This document shows, piece by piece, positions 7,789 to 15,755 of a DNA stretch of 64,000 nt. This DNA is from Xanthobacteraceae bacterium. GTDB taxonomy: Bacteria > Pseudomonadota > Alphaproteobacteria > Rhizobiales > Xanthobacteraceae. Below the pieces are notes generated by a model. The model had not been told where the DNA came from and did not search any database. It saw only the letters and a list, made by a program, of their open reading frames with translations. The position numbers and the translations under genes are program-made. The DNA is taken from positions 62,001-126,000 of the forward strand of contig JAIESR010000023.1 in assembly GCA_019745775.1 (NCBI GenBank). The letters are read 5' to 3'. Every line of letters starts with the position of its first letter. The stretch's first letter is position 1.

Positions 7789-8397
7789 TCAACGCGCAAA
7801 CCGCCATTCGTTGAGCGGCAGGACCTCCGGCAACTCGCCGTATTTGCGGGTCCAGTTGTCGACCGCGAAACGCTGGCCGCTCTTCACCTCGCTGAACACC
7901 GCGGTCGTATGTGGCAGCCGTCCGTCGATGAGAAAACCGCGCGACACCGGCAGTTCCGGCCGGTGGTGCTGCAGCAGCTTGAGCTGCATCAAAACCAGCA
8001 ACAGGCTGGTGTTGTTGGCGCTGAGGTCGATGCAATCCATCTGCCCGGGATCGCGGGCTTCGGCGGCGCCGGCCCGCGCCACGCGCTGGGTCGTGCCGGC
8101 GACCGGACCGATGCGCCGCTCGAACCATTGCACCGCGCCCGCGAGCGCGCGGCGCTCCGCGGCCGGAGACGCCTTGCCGGCCGCGAGCAAGGTCGACAGC
8201 CGCGCGCGATCGCCGGCGGACAGCACGATGTGGGTCTGGTGGCTGCAGCCGAAGGCATGGCATACGACCACCAGCGTCGGTGTCGGCATGCGCAGCGAGA
8301 GTTCCGCGTAGATTTCTGCGAATGTTTCTTCGGCGGCGATCGCAAAATCGCCCATCGTAAAAAAGCAGACAACAAACAATAAAATTCGCGCTAACAT
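7789..8397 (-). CDS. Secreted transglutaminase-like (Cys-His-Asp) protein
   Basis: A 202-residue protein with a signal peptide (about 1-21, AIAA). The C-terminal half carries MDCIDLSANNTSLLL (Cys122), LPHTTAV (His163) and FAVDNW (Asp180). This spacing and context resemble the Cys-His-Asp triad of transglutaminase-like cysteine proteases, which in bacteria often act on envelope peptides. The N-terminal half has an isolated CHAFGC pair (46-51). I infer the fold from the triad pattern only. It starts 57 bases from trmFO, which is divergent. Confidence 0.65.
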   Translation of the reverse strand: MLARILLFVVCFFTMGDFAIAAEETFAEIYAELSLRMPTPTLVVVCHAFGCSHQTHIVLSAGDRARLSTLLAAGKASPAAERRALAGAVQWFERRIGPVAGTTQRVARAGAAEARDPGQMDCIDLSANNTSLLLVLMQLKLLQHHRPELPVSRGFLIDGRLPHTTAVFSEVKSGQRFAVDNWTRKYGELPEVLPLNEWRFAR

Positions 8398-8454
8398 GGA
8401 CCACCCCCAAAAATGGTCGCGTTATCGCTGCCGCGATAGAAACGATTTGGTTGC

Positions 8455-9879
8455 ATGAGTACGAATTCGACGCAAGCGGTGCACGTAATCGGCGGCGGCC
8501 TCGCCGGTTCGGAAGCAGCGTGGCAACTGGCCTCGCGTGGTGTCGCCGTGGTGCTGCATGAGATGCGGCCGGTGCGCACGACCGACGCGCACAAGACCGA
8601 CCATCTCGCCGAGCTCGTCTGCTCGAACTCGTTTCGCTCCGACGATCACGAGCACAACGCGGTCGGCCTGCTGCACCAGGAGATGCGCCGCCTCGGCTCG
8701 CTGGTGATGCGGGCCGCCGACGCGCATCAGGTGCCGGCCGGCGGCGCGCTCGCGGTCGACCGCGACGGCTTCTCCGCCGCGATCACGACGGCGCTCGCCT
8801 CGCATCCGCTGGTGACGATCGCGCGCGAGGAGATCGCCGGCCTCCCGCCGGCGGACTGGGACAATGTGATCATCGCCACCGGGCCGTTGACGTCGCCGGC
8901 ACTGGCGGAGGCGATCAGGCAGCGCACCGGCGCCGATGCGCTCGCGTTCTTCGACGCGATCGCGCCGATCGTGCACCGCGATTCCATCAACCTCGACGTC
9001 GCCTGGTTCCAGTCGCGTTACGACAAGGAAGGCCCCGGCGGCACCGGCGCCGACTACATCAACTGCCCGCTCACCCGTGAGCAATACGGCGCCTTCGTCG
9101 ACGCGCTGGTCGCCGGCGACAAGGTCGCGTTCAACGAATGGGAGGGCACCCCCTACTTCGACGGCTGCCTGCCGATCGAGGTGATGGCCGAACGCGGCCC
9201 CGAAACCTTGCGTCACGGTCCGATGAAGCCGTTCGGCCTGACCAACCCCCATGCGCGTGAGGTCAAGCCCTACGCGGTCGTACAGCTGCGCCAGGACAAC
9301 AAGCTCGGCTCGCTGTTCAACATGGTGGGCTTTCAGACGAAGCTGCGGCACGGCGAACAGACGCGCATCTTCCGCACCATCCCGGGCCTGGAGAAAGCCG
9401 AGTTCGCGCGGCTCGGCGGCCTGCACCGCAACACGTATCTGAACGCGCCGCAGCTGCTCGACGCGACGCTGCGGCTCAAGGCCGAGCCGCGGCTGCGCTT
9501 CGCCGGGCAGATCACCGGCTGCGAAGGCTATGTGGAGTCGGCCGCCATGGGCCTGATGGCCGGCCGCTTCGCAGCGGCGGAGCGGCGGGGCGAGCGCCCG
9601 ACGGTGCCGCCCGCGACCACGGCGCACGGCGCGCTCCTCGGCCACATCACCGGCGGCCATGTCGAGACCATCGACGCCGGCCCGCGCTCCTATCAGCCGA
9701 TGAACGTCAATTTCGGATTGTTCCCACCGCTCGCCCATGCGCTGGACAAGGGCGAGGACGGCAAGCGGCTGCGCGGCCCCGCCAAGGTGCTGGCCAAGAA
9801 GCGCGCGCTCTGCCGCCGCGCGCTCGACGACTTGGCGCAATGGGCCGGTAGCGCGCCGCAGTCGGTGGCGGCGGAGTGA
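8455..9879 (+). CDS. trmFO: Folate/FAD-dependent tRNA (uracil-54-C5)-methyltransferase
   Basis: TrmFO makes ribothymidine at position 54 in the T-loop of tRNAs, using methylenetetrahydrofolate as carbon donor and FADH2 as reductant. The 474-residue product has the N-terminal FAD-binding motif [13 protein letters not shown] (11-23). It also has the family blocks [21 protein letters not shown] and a C-terminal NVNFGLFPP, and the length is typical. It starts at ATG 8455, divergent from the transglutaminase-like gene, and appears monocistronic. Confidence 0.95.
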   Translation: MSTNSTQAVHVIGGGLAGSEAAWQLASRGVAVVLHEMRPVRTTDAHKTDHLAELVCSNSFRSDDHEHNAVGLLHQEMRRLGSLVMRAADAHQVPAGGALAVDRDGFSAAITTALASHPLVTIAREEIAGLPPADWDNVIIATGPLTSPALAEAIRQRTGADALAFFDAIAPIVHRDSINLDVAWFQSRYDKEGPGGTGADYINCPLTREQYGAFVDALVAGDKVAFNEWEGTPYFDGCLPIEVMAERGPETLRHGPMKPFGLTNPHAREVKPYAVVQLRQDNKLGSLFNMVGFQTKLRHGEQTRIFRTIPGLEKAEFARLGGLHRNTYLNAPQLLDATLRLKAEPRLRFAGQITGCEGYVESAAMGLMAGRFAAAERRGERPTVPPATTAHGALLGHITGGHVETIDAGPRSYQPMNVNFGLFPPLAHALDKGEDGKRLRGPAKVLAKKRALCRRALDDLAQWAGSAPQSVAAE

Positions 9880-9886
9880 CGGCCGC

Positions 9887-10108
9887 CTAAGGGTCTCGAT
9901 GCGCGTGGCTTCGCGCCGCGATGCGCTCGTGCTTGAACGTGCCGATGACCAATCCCGCCTGCGCCAACCGCAACATTGCGGACACGCTGGACCGTGCACC
10001 GAGGCACACCCCGTCTTCGCGTCGCAGCTGAACTTCGACGCCGAGAAAACACCATCCCAGCACGCAGATGGGCGTCAGCAACGCCAACGCAAATACCAAA
10101 TATGCCAC
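9887..10108 (-). CDS. Possible small membrane protein
   Basis: A 73-codon frame starting at GTG 10108 encodes one strongly hydrophobic N-terminal segment (MAYLVFALALLTPICVLGWC) followed by a basic, soluble tail. The ribosome binding site is weak. No family is recognised. The hydrophobic start is the only support, and the frame could be chance in a 386-base gap between trmFO and the synthase-like gene. If it is not real, 9880-10265 holds nothing recognisable. Confidence 0.35.
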   Translation of the reverse strand: MAYLVFALALLTPICVLGWCFLGVEVQLRREDGVCLGARSSVSAMLRLAQAGLVIGTFKHERIAARSHAHRDP

Positions 10109-10265
10109 TTGGTTTTCAGGAGAGTCGCCCGACCGACTCCCTGCCTCCCCGAGACCGCCAGTTTGAGCCAGGCCGACGCAAGGTCACAACGGAAATCGTG
10201 CGGTTTGGTAAACCCCGCAGCGGTGCTGGTGGACATCCATGGCGAGCAAGAAATACCGGTGGGTG

Positions 10266-11108
10266 TCAGTTCCCAATGATCCGCCGTGGATTGCGCGCTG
10301 CGCGCCAGATCAGCCATTGCCGGCGCCATTGCGGTAACGGTCGCGCTGCGAAAGGCGCATCGGCGATCTGCTCCAGCCGCTTGAGCGTCGGGGCGACCAG
10401 GGCGACCGGCAGGAATGCCGCCATCAGCCGCGGCGAAATCTCCGCCACCGGCGCTTGCGCCAGGTGCGAGCGCGCGATCTCCCGCAACTCCGCCAGCGCG
10501 GCCTTGAGCTGCGGCGTGGCAATACCGGCGAACACGTCCTCGGTCCGCGCGCCGTGACGCTGGAGCACATCGAGCGGCAGATAGAGCTGCCGCCGCCCCG
10601 CGTGGAGGGGGAATGCCACCAGAAGCGCCACGATCGCCTGCGCGATGCCGGCGTGGTGGACCGCCTGACGAATGCGTGGATCGTTGCCTTCGTTGAGGAT
10701 CTGCGCCGCGAGGCCGATCAGCGCCGACGACGTCTTTTCCGCATAGCCCTCGAGCTCGGCGCGCGAGCCTATCGGGTCGTCGTAGAGGTCGAAGCTCCTC
10801 GCCTCGATCATGGCCTCGAAGACCTTGAGCGGCAGCCGGTAGCGGATGATCGTCGCCATCAGCGCGGACGCCACCGGCCCCGCCTCGCCGGTGCGCGTCC
10901 CGCCGAGCACCTCGCGCCACCATTGCAGGCGGATTTCGCCTGGCATCGGTTCGCGCGCAAGATGGCGCACGCGGGTGAGCTCCGCATTGAAGGCGTAGAG
11001 CGCGTAGAGCGCTCGCCGGCGCGGCGCGGCGGCGAACAGCGTCGCCACGAAGCGGTCCTTGTCGGCTTCGCGGACGAGCGCTTCGCAATGGTCGAAGTCG
11101 TCGGGCAT
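10266..11108 (-). CDS. Squalene/phytoene synthase-like protein (NDUFAF6-like)
   Basis: A 280-residue member of the trans-isoprenyl diphosphate synthase-like family. Family features include RRALYALYAFNAELTRVR, LQWWREVLGG, and FDLYDD where true synthases carry an Asp-rich motif; the usual DxxxD pairs look incomplete, so catalytic head-to-head condensation is doubtful. It ends an apparent operon, yajC-secD-secF-Mth938-like-this gene, with a 21-base gap from the previous gene. In mitochondria the related protein NDUFAF6 assists complex I assembly; that role here is inference from homology and neighbourhood. Confidence 0.8.
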   Translation of the reverse strand: MPDDFDHCEALVREADKDRFVATLFAAAPRRRALYALYAFNAELTRVRHLAREPMPGEIRLQWWREVLGGTRTGEAGPVASALMATIIRYRLPLKVFEAMIEARSFDLYDDPIGSRAELEGYAEKTSSALIGLAAQILNEGNDPRIRQAVHHAGIAQAIVALLVAFPLHAGRRQLYLPLDVLQRHGARTEDVFAGIATPQLKAALAELREIARSHLAQAPVAEISPRLMAAFLPVALVAPTLKRLEQIADAPFAARPLPQWRRQWLIWRAARNPRRIIGN

Positions 11109-11129
11109 GAGAGAGCCTAGCGCGAGACG

Positions 11130-11507
11130 CTATTGGTCGGCGATCAATCCTGCCGCCACGCGCCGCCCTTCCCCCAGCAGGATGTTGTAGGTCGAGACTG
11201 CGCTGCCGGTACTGGTCACCTCGACCGAGATCGACAGCGCCTTGAACCGCTCGCGCATTGGCCTGGGCAGAATCCAGCCGCCGCGCCCGGCCCCGATCAG
11301 GAACAGGCCGATCGTCTCCGCGCGCGCGAACACCGGCTCGAGCGCGGCCGCGGTGATGTCGGACGCCTGCGCGGGCGGCCACGGCCAGATGCCGTCCGGC
11401 AGGCACAACAGCGAGCCGCGATGCGACATGTCGGCGAAGCGGAAGCCGCCCTTGCCGTAGGCCTCGATCGGCGCCGGGTATGGTAGATGCCGCGGCTCGG
11501 AAGCCAC
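11130..11507 (-). CDS. Mth938-like domain protein (DUF498, NDUFAF3-like)
   Basis: A 125-residue single-domain protein. Recognisable pieces are IEAYGKGGFRFAD near the start, GSLLCLPDGIWPW, and LFLIGAGRGGWILP in the middle, as in the Mth938/DUF498 family that includes the mitochondrial complex I assembly factor NDUFAF3. The start is GTG 11507, two bases after the secF stop, with AAGGC overlapping the end of secF, so translation is probably coupled. Its place between secF and the NDUFAF6-like gene suggests a membrane-protein assembly role, by inference. Confidence 0.8.
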   Translation of the reverse strand: MASEPRHLPYPAPIEAYGKGGFRFADMSHRGSLLCLPDGIWPWPPAQASDITAAALEPVFARAETIGLFLIGAGRGGWILPRPMRERFKALSISVEVTSTGSAVSTYNILLGEGRRVAAGLIADQ

Positions 11508-11509
11508 GC

Positions 11510-12484
11510 TTAGGCCTTGCGCGGCGCCGCCGACTGGGGCTCCGGCTCGTCCTCCGCGGTCGCGCTGCGGAACGACCCGACGCCAAAGTAGATCAGCAGC
11601 GGTGCGGCGATGAACACCGACGTGTAGGTGCCGACCAGCACCACGCCGAACAGCATGGTGGCGGTGAACGAGTGGATCGCATGGCCGCCGAAGAAATACA
11701 TCGCGAGCAGCGCGAGCGTGACGGTGACATGGGTGTTCACCGAGCGTGTCATGGTCGAATTGATCGACTGGTTGAGCAGCTCGGGAATCGGCATCCGCTT
11801 GTAGCGCCGCAGCAACTCGCGGATCCGGTCGTAGATGACCACGGTGTCGTTCAGCGAATAGCCCAGGATGGTCAACAGCGCGGCGATACTGGCGAGATCG
11901 AAATCGATCTGGAACAGCGACATGAACCCGATGGTGAGCACCAGGTCGTGCACGTTCGCCACCATGGCGCCGAGCGCGAACTGCCATTCGAACCGGAACC
12001 ACAGATAGACCAGGATGCCGAAGATCGCGGTCATCAGACCTATCGCACTATAAGCCAGCAATTCGGTCGAGATGCGCGGCCCCACCACCGCTTCCTGGCG
12101 ATATGTGACCTCGTCGCCGAGCGCTTCCTTGATCTTGGCGAGCGCCGCCTGCTGCGCTTTCTCGCCGCCCGGCTGCTGCGACACCCGGATCAGGACATCA
12201 CGCGGGGTGCCGAATTGCTGAAGCTGCACCTCGCCGAGGCCCAGCCCGCCGAGCGTGGCACGCATCTTGGCAAGATCGGCAGCTTCCGACTTCGACTGCA
12301 CCTCGAGCAGCGTGCCGCCGACAAAGTCGATGCCGAAGTTCAAGCCATGCGAAAAGAACAACACGATCGCGGCGATTGACGCGATCGCGGACAGCGGGAA
12401 GCTGATGCGCCGGAAGCGCATGAAATCGAACTTGGTGTCATCGGGAATGAGCCGCAGAAGCGGAATGGAACGGTGAAATCGCAC
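11510..12484 (-). CDS. secF: Protein translocase subunit SecF
   Basis: SecF pairs with SecD to use the proton motive force to finish Sec-dependent export. The 324-residue product has an N-terminal helix, a periplasmic P1-like domain with GIDFVGGTLLEV, and five C-terminal helices with GYSLNDTVVIYDRIRE. This matches the family's length and layout. It follows secD by 12 bases and is followed at once by the Mth938-like gene. Confidence 0.95.
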   Translation of the reverse strand: MRFHRSIPLLRLIPDDTKFDFMRFRRISFPLSAIASIAAIVLFFSHGLNFGIDFVGGTLLEVQSKSEAADLAKMRATLGGLGLGEVQLQQFGTPRDVLIRVSQQPGGEKAQQAALAKIKEALGDEVTYRQEAVVGPRISTELLAYSAIGLMTAIFGILVYLWFRFEWQFALGAMVANVHDLVLTIGFMSLFQIDFDLASIAALLTILGYSLNDTVVIYDRIRELLRRYKRMPIPELLNQSINSTMTRSVNTHVTVTLALLAMYFFGGHAIHSFTATMLFGVVLVGTYTSVFIAAPLLIYFGVGSFRSATAEDEPEPQSAAPRKA

Positions 12485-12496
12485 GATCTTGTCGCC

Positions 12497-14104
12497 TTAT
12501 GTGACCGCAAGCCGCTGCGGACGTGACCAGCGCACCCAATAAGACACCATCAGGCGCGTCAGCGTGAAGGCGGTGAATACGGTGGTGATGATGCCGATGC
12601 CGAACGTCACGGCGAAGCCTTTCACCGGCCCGGTGCCGATGAAGAACAGCACCGCCGCGGCGATGAAGGTAGTGATGTTGGAGTCCATGATGGTCGCCAG
12701 CGCGCGGGTGAACCCGGCGTCGATCGCCGAGATCGCGCTGCGGCCGGTGCGTATTTCCTCGCGGATGCGCTCGTAGATCAGCACGTTGGAATCCACCGCG
12801 ATGCCGATGGTGAGAACGATGCCGATGATGCCGGGCAGCGTCAGCGTCGCGTTGAGCAGCGACAGCACGCCGAAGATCATCGCCACGTTGAAGGCGACCG
12901 CGACCACGGCGAACACGCCGAAAATGCCGTAGGCGGCGAGCATATAGATCGCGACCAGCAAAGCGCCGAAATAGGCCGCGCTGGTGCCCTTCTCGATCGA
13001 ATCCTGCCCGAGGCCGGCGCCGACCACACGCTGCTCGATCACCGTCAACGGCGCCGGCAGCGCGCCCGCGCGCAAGAGGATCGCGAGGTCGTTCGCCGAC
13101 TGCACGGTGAAGCTGCCGGAGATCTGGCTCTGCCCGCCGATGATCGGCTCGCGGATCACCGGCGCCGAGATCACCTCGTTGTCGAGGATGATCGCAAACG
13201 GGCGGCCCACGTTCTCGGTGGTGGCCTGCGCCCAGCGGCGCGCGCCCGAGGCGTTGAAGCGCATGCTGACGACCGGCTCGTTGGTGCGCTGGTCGAAGGC
13301 CGGCTGCGCGTCGACGAGGTCTTCGCCCGAGACCACCACGCGCTTCTCGATCAGGTAGGGCGTGCGGCCTTCCCGGGCGGTGCCGTAGAGCACCTCGGAT
13401 TCAGGCGGCGGGCGCGACGCCAGCGCCTGTTCCGCCGTCATGGTCTGGTCGACCATTCGGAAATCGAGCTTGGCGGTCTTGCCGATCAGGTCGATCAGGC
13501 GCTGCGGATCGCCGAGACCCGGCACCTGGATCAGGATGCGGTCGATGCCCTGGCGCTGGATCACCGGCTCGACGGTGCCGAGATCGTCGACGCGGCGGGT
13601 CACGATCTGGATCGACTGATCGATCGCCTGACGGACGCGCTCGATGATCGCCGGCTCGGTCCAGTTGAGGCGGACGAGGCCGCCGCCGACATTGTTGATC
13701 TCGACGGAGCGCTGGCCGGTGGCGCTGAGCAGACCGCCGAGCGGTTGCGACAATTCACGCAGCTTGGTGAGGCCCTGCTGCAGGTCGCTCTCGCGGATGC
13801 GGACCTCGACGGTCTCGCCGCGCACCACCGCGGCCTGCACCAGGCCGACTTTCGCCTCGCGCAAGATCTTGCGCACTTCGTCGCGCAGCTGCTCGACCTT
13901 CTGCTTCTTGATGACGCCGGTATCGACCTCGAGCAGCAGATGCGAGCCGCCCTGGAGGTCGAGGCCGAGCACGACGTGGCGCTGCGCCCATTTCGGCCAG
14001 CTCTGCACGGTCGACTGCGACAACAGGTTCGGAACCGCGAACATGCAGACGATCAGCGTCGTCATCACGATCGCGAAGGCTTTCCAGCGCGAGATGTAAA
14101 GCAT
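12497..14104 (-). CDS. secD: Protein translocase subunit SecD
   Basis: Membrane subunit of the SecDF-YajC accessory complex. The 535-residue protein has one N-terminal transmembrane helix, a large periplasmic region beginning VVLGLDLQGGSHLLLEVD, and a C-terminal bundle of five helices including GIVLTIGIAVDSNVLIYERI. ATG 14104 gives the expected N-terminal helix. It sits 30 bases after yajC and 12 bases before secF, so the three form an operon. Confidence 0.96.
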   Translation of the reverse strand: MLYISRWKAFAIVMTTLIVCMFAVPNLLSQSTVQSWPKWAQRHVVLGLDLQGGSHLLLEVDTGVIKKQKVEQLRDEVRKILREAKVGLVQAAVVRGETVEVRIRESDLQQGLTKLRELSQPLGGLLSATGQRSVEINNVGGGLVRLNWTEPAIIERVRQAIDQSIQIVTRRVDDLGTVEPVIQRQGIDRILIQVPGLGDPQRLIDLIGKTAKLDFRMVDQTMTAEQALASRPPPESEVLYGTAREGRTPYLIEKRVVVSGEDLVDAQPAFDQRTNEPVVSMRFNASGARRWAQATTENVGRPFAIILDNEVISAPVIREPIIGGQSQISGSFTVQSANDLAILLRAGALPAPLTVIEQRVVGAGLGQDSIEKGTSAAYFGALLVAIYMLAAYGIFGVFAVVAVAFNVAMIFGVLSLLNATLTLPGIIGIVLTIGIAVDSNVLIYERIREEIRTGRSAISAIDAGFTRALATIMDSNITTFIAAAVLFFIGTGPVKGFAVTFGIGIITTVFTAFTLTRLMVSYWVRWSRPQRLAVT

Positions 14105-14134
14105 GGCTTCCTGACGCCCCGGTTACGTCGCAGC

Positions 14135-14467
14135 CTACTTGTCGTCCTTCACGGGCTCGCTCTTCGCCCGCACGCCCGAAACCATCTGGCGCATCTGGCG
14201 GATGCGCACCCCGTCGGCGATTTCGACTTCGATCTGCTCGTCGTCGACGACCTTGGTCACCTTGCCGACCAATCCACCTGAGGTAACCACGGTGTCACCC
14301 CGGCGCAAGTTCTTGACCAGTTCGGCGTGCTCCTTCACCCGCTTCTGCTGCGGCCGCAGGATCAGGAAATACATGATCACGAAGATCAGGACGAAGGGGA
14401 GCATCGTGACCAGGAGGCTGTCGCTGCCCATCGGTCCGGCCTGCGCAAATGCGGGCGTCACAAACAT
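14135..14467 (-). CDS. yajC: Preprotein translocase subunit YajC
   Basis: A 110-residue inner-membrane protein of the SecDF-YajC complex. One transmembrane helix (about 20-40, ending LILRPQQKR, the family signature) is followed by a cytoplasmic domain with GDTVVTSGGLVGKV. A GGGGACAAGCG ribosome binding site precedes the ATG. It is the first gene of the minus-strand yajC-secD-secF operon; its upstream region contains a 16-bp tandem duplication. Confidence 0.93.
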   Translation of the reverse strand: MFVTPAFAQAGPMGSDSLLVTMLPFVLIFVIMYFLILRPQQKRVKEHAELVKNLRRGDTVVTSGGLVGKVTKVVDDEQIEVEIADGVRIRQMRQMVSGVRAKSEPVKDDK

Positions 14468-14698
14468 CGCTTGTCCCCTTCGGAAGTAGCCGTGGAAGTA
14501 CCTGGAAGTGGAAGTACCTGGAGTAAGGCCCGCCGTCGCCTCGCGGATTCGCGGATTTTACGGGCCGAAATCGCGCGGACTATAGCGGCCGCCGCCCCAA
14601 TTGCAACGAGGCTTTGGGCGCGCGCGGGGCCCACAAGGCCCTGAGCTTGCGGCGTTATGCCAGCCCCGCTAAGGGTGCGGCGCAACCAAGGCTCTCCC
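14468..14698. promoter_or_regulatory. Divergent promoter region of yajC and the DUF815 gene
   Basis: This gap separates two divergent transcription units and must contain promoters for both, though I cannot assign -35/-10 boxes with confidence. It contains a 16-bp tandem duplication of GTGGAAGTACCTGGA(A/G) at 14492-14507 and 14508-14523 in the probable yajC leader, and a doubled CGCGGATT further away. Confidence 0.4.
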
Positions 14699-15622
14699 AT
14701 GGCAAGACGCGCCGCAAAGGCCCCCAAAAAAGCGAGATCGCAACGCCGGACGGCGGCGCCCCGGGCCGCGGCCGACGCCCCGGAACGGATGGCCGCCGCG
14801 CTGGAGCGGCTGGCGCCGCCGGTCCCGTCCTCGCTCGACTTTGCCGCCGCCGACGCCTTCGTCTGGCATCCCGAGGGCCGCCGCCTGACCCCGGTCCCGC
14901 AGGTCAACCGGGTCGACATGGCGCTGCTCAAGGGCATCGACCGGGTGCGCGACGTTCTGCTCGACAACACCGAGCGGTTCGCCAAGGGCCTGCCCGCCAA
15001 CAACGCGCTGCTCTGGGGCGCGCGCGGCATGGGCAAGTCGTCGCTGGTGAAGGCCGTGCATGCGACCGTCAACGGCGCGCATCGCGGGAACGGCGTGCTC
15101 AAGCTTGTCGAGATCCACCGCGAGGACATCGAGAGCCTGCCGGTGCTGATGGAACTGATGCGCGGCGCGCCTTACCGGTTTATCCTGTTCTGCGACGATC
15201 TCTCGTTCGAGGCGACCGACACCTCGTATAAATCGCTCAAAGCGGTGCTCGAGGGCGGCATCGAAGGCCGGCCCGACAATGTCGTATTCTACGCCACCTC
15301 AAATCGCCGCCATTTGATGGCGCGCGACATGATGGAGAACGAGCGGGCCACCGCGATCAATCCCGGCGAGGCGGTCGAGGAAAAGGTCTCGCTGTCCGAC
15401 CGGTTCGGCCTGTGGCTCGGCTTTCATCGCTGCAGCCAGGACGAATACCTCGCGATGGTCGAGGGCTACGTCGCCCACTTCAATATCCCCTACAAGGGCG
15501 AATCGCTCGAGCGCGAGGCGCTCGAATGGGCGACCACACGCGGCGCCCGCTCCGGCCGCGTCGCCTGGCAATACGTGCAGGACCTGGCGGGACGCCTCGG
15601 CGTGAGGCTCGGCGGGCGGTAG
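14699..15622 (+). CDS. DUF815-family ATPase
   Basis: A 307-residue AAA-like P-loop protein. After an Ala/Arg-rich basic N-terminus it shows Walker A GARGMGKSSLVKAVH, Walker B-like RFILFCDDLSFE, and FYATSNRRHLMARDM. The last matches the sensor region of the DUF815 family, whose cellular role is not established. I chose ATG 14699 (MARRAAK) with AAGG upstream; ATG 14657 is also in frame but would add 14 unremarkable residues. It is divergent from yajC and convergent with the NlpD-like gene. Confidence 0.85.
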   Translation: MARRAAKAPKKARSQRRTAAPRAAADAPERMAAALERLAPPVPSSLDFAAADAFVWHPEGRRLTPVPQVNRVDMALLKGIDRVRDVLLDNTERFAKGLPANNALLWGARGMGKSSLVKAVHATVNGAHRGNGVLKLVEIHREDIESLPVLMELMRGAPYRFILFCDDLSFEATDTSYKSLKAVLEGGIEGRPDNVVFYATSNRRHLMARDMMENERATAINPGEAVEEKVSLSDRFGLWLGFHRCSQDEYLAMVEGYVAHFNIPYKGESLEREALEWATTRGARSGRVAWQYVQDLAGRLGVRLGGR

Positions 15623-15653
15623 AACGGTCGACGCTTGAGCGCCGGCCCATCCT

Positions 15654-15728
15654 CCGCTCATGCCCGCGAAAGCGGGCATCCAGAATCTTTACTTGGCCCT
15701 GGGTCCCCGCTTTCGCGGGGACGAGCGG
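15654..15728. repeat. Dispersed palindromic repeat, copy 1
   Basis: Two hairpins in series: GCCCGCGAAAGCGGGC near 15662-15677 and GTCCCCGCTTTCGCGGGGAC near 15702-15721, joined by an AT-richer spacer after CATCCAG. A second copy of the same composite is at 62017-62100. Both copies lie between convergent genes, so a role as bidirectional terminator is plausible. It resembles REP-type repeats of Bradyrhizobium-like genomes. Confidence 0.75.
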
Positions 15729-15755
15729 GAGAGAGCGAACTGAGCGCGTATTTTG

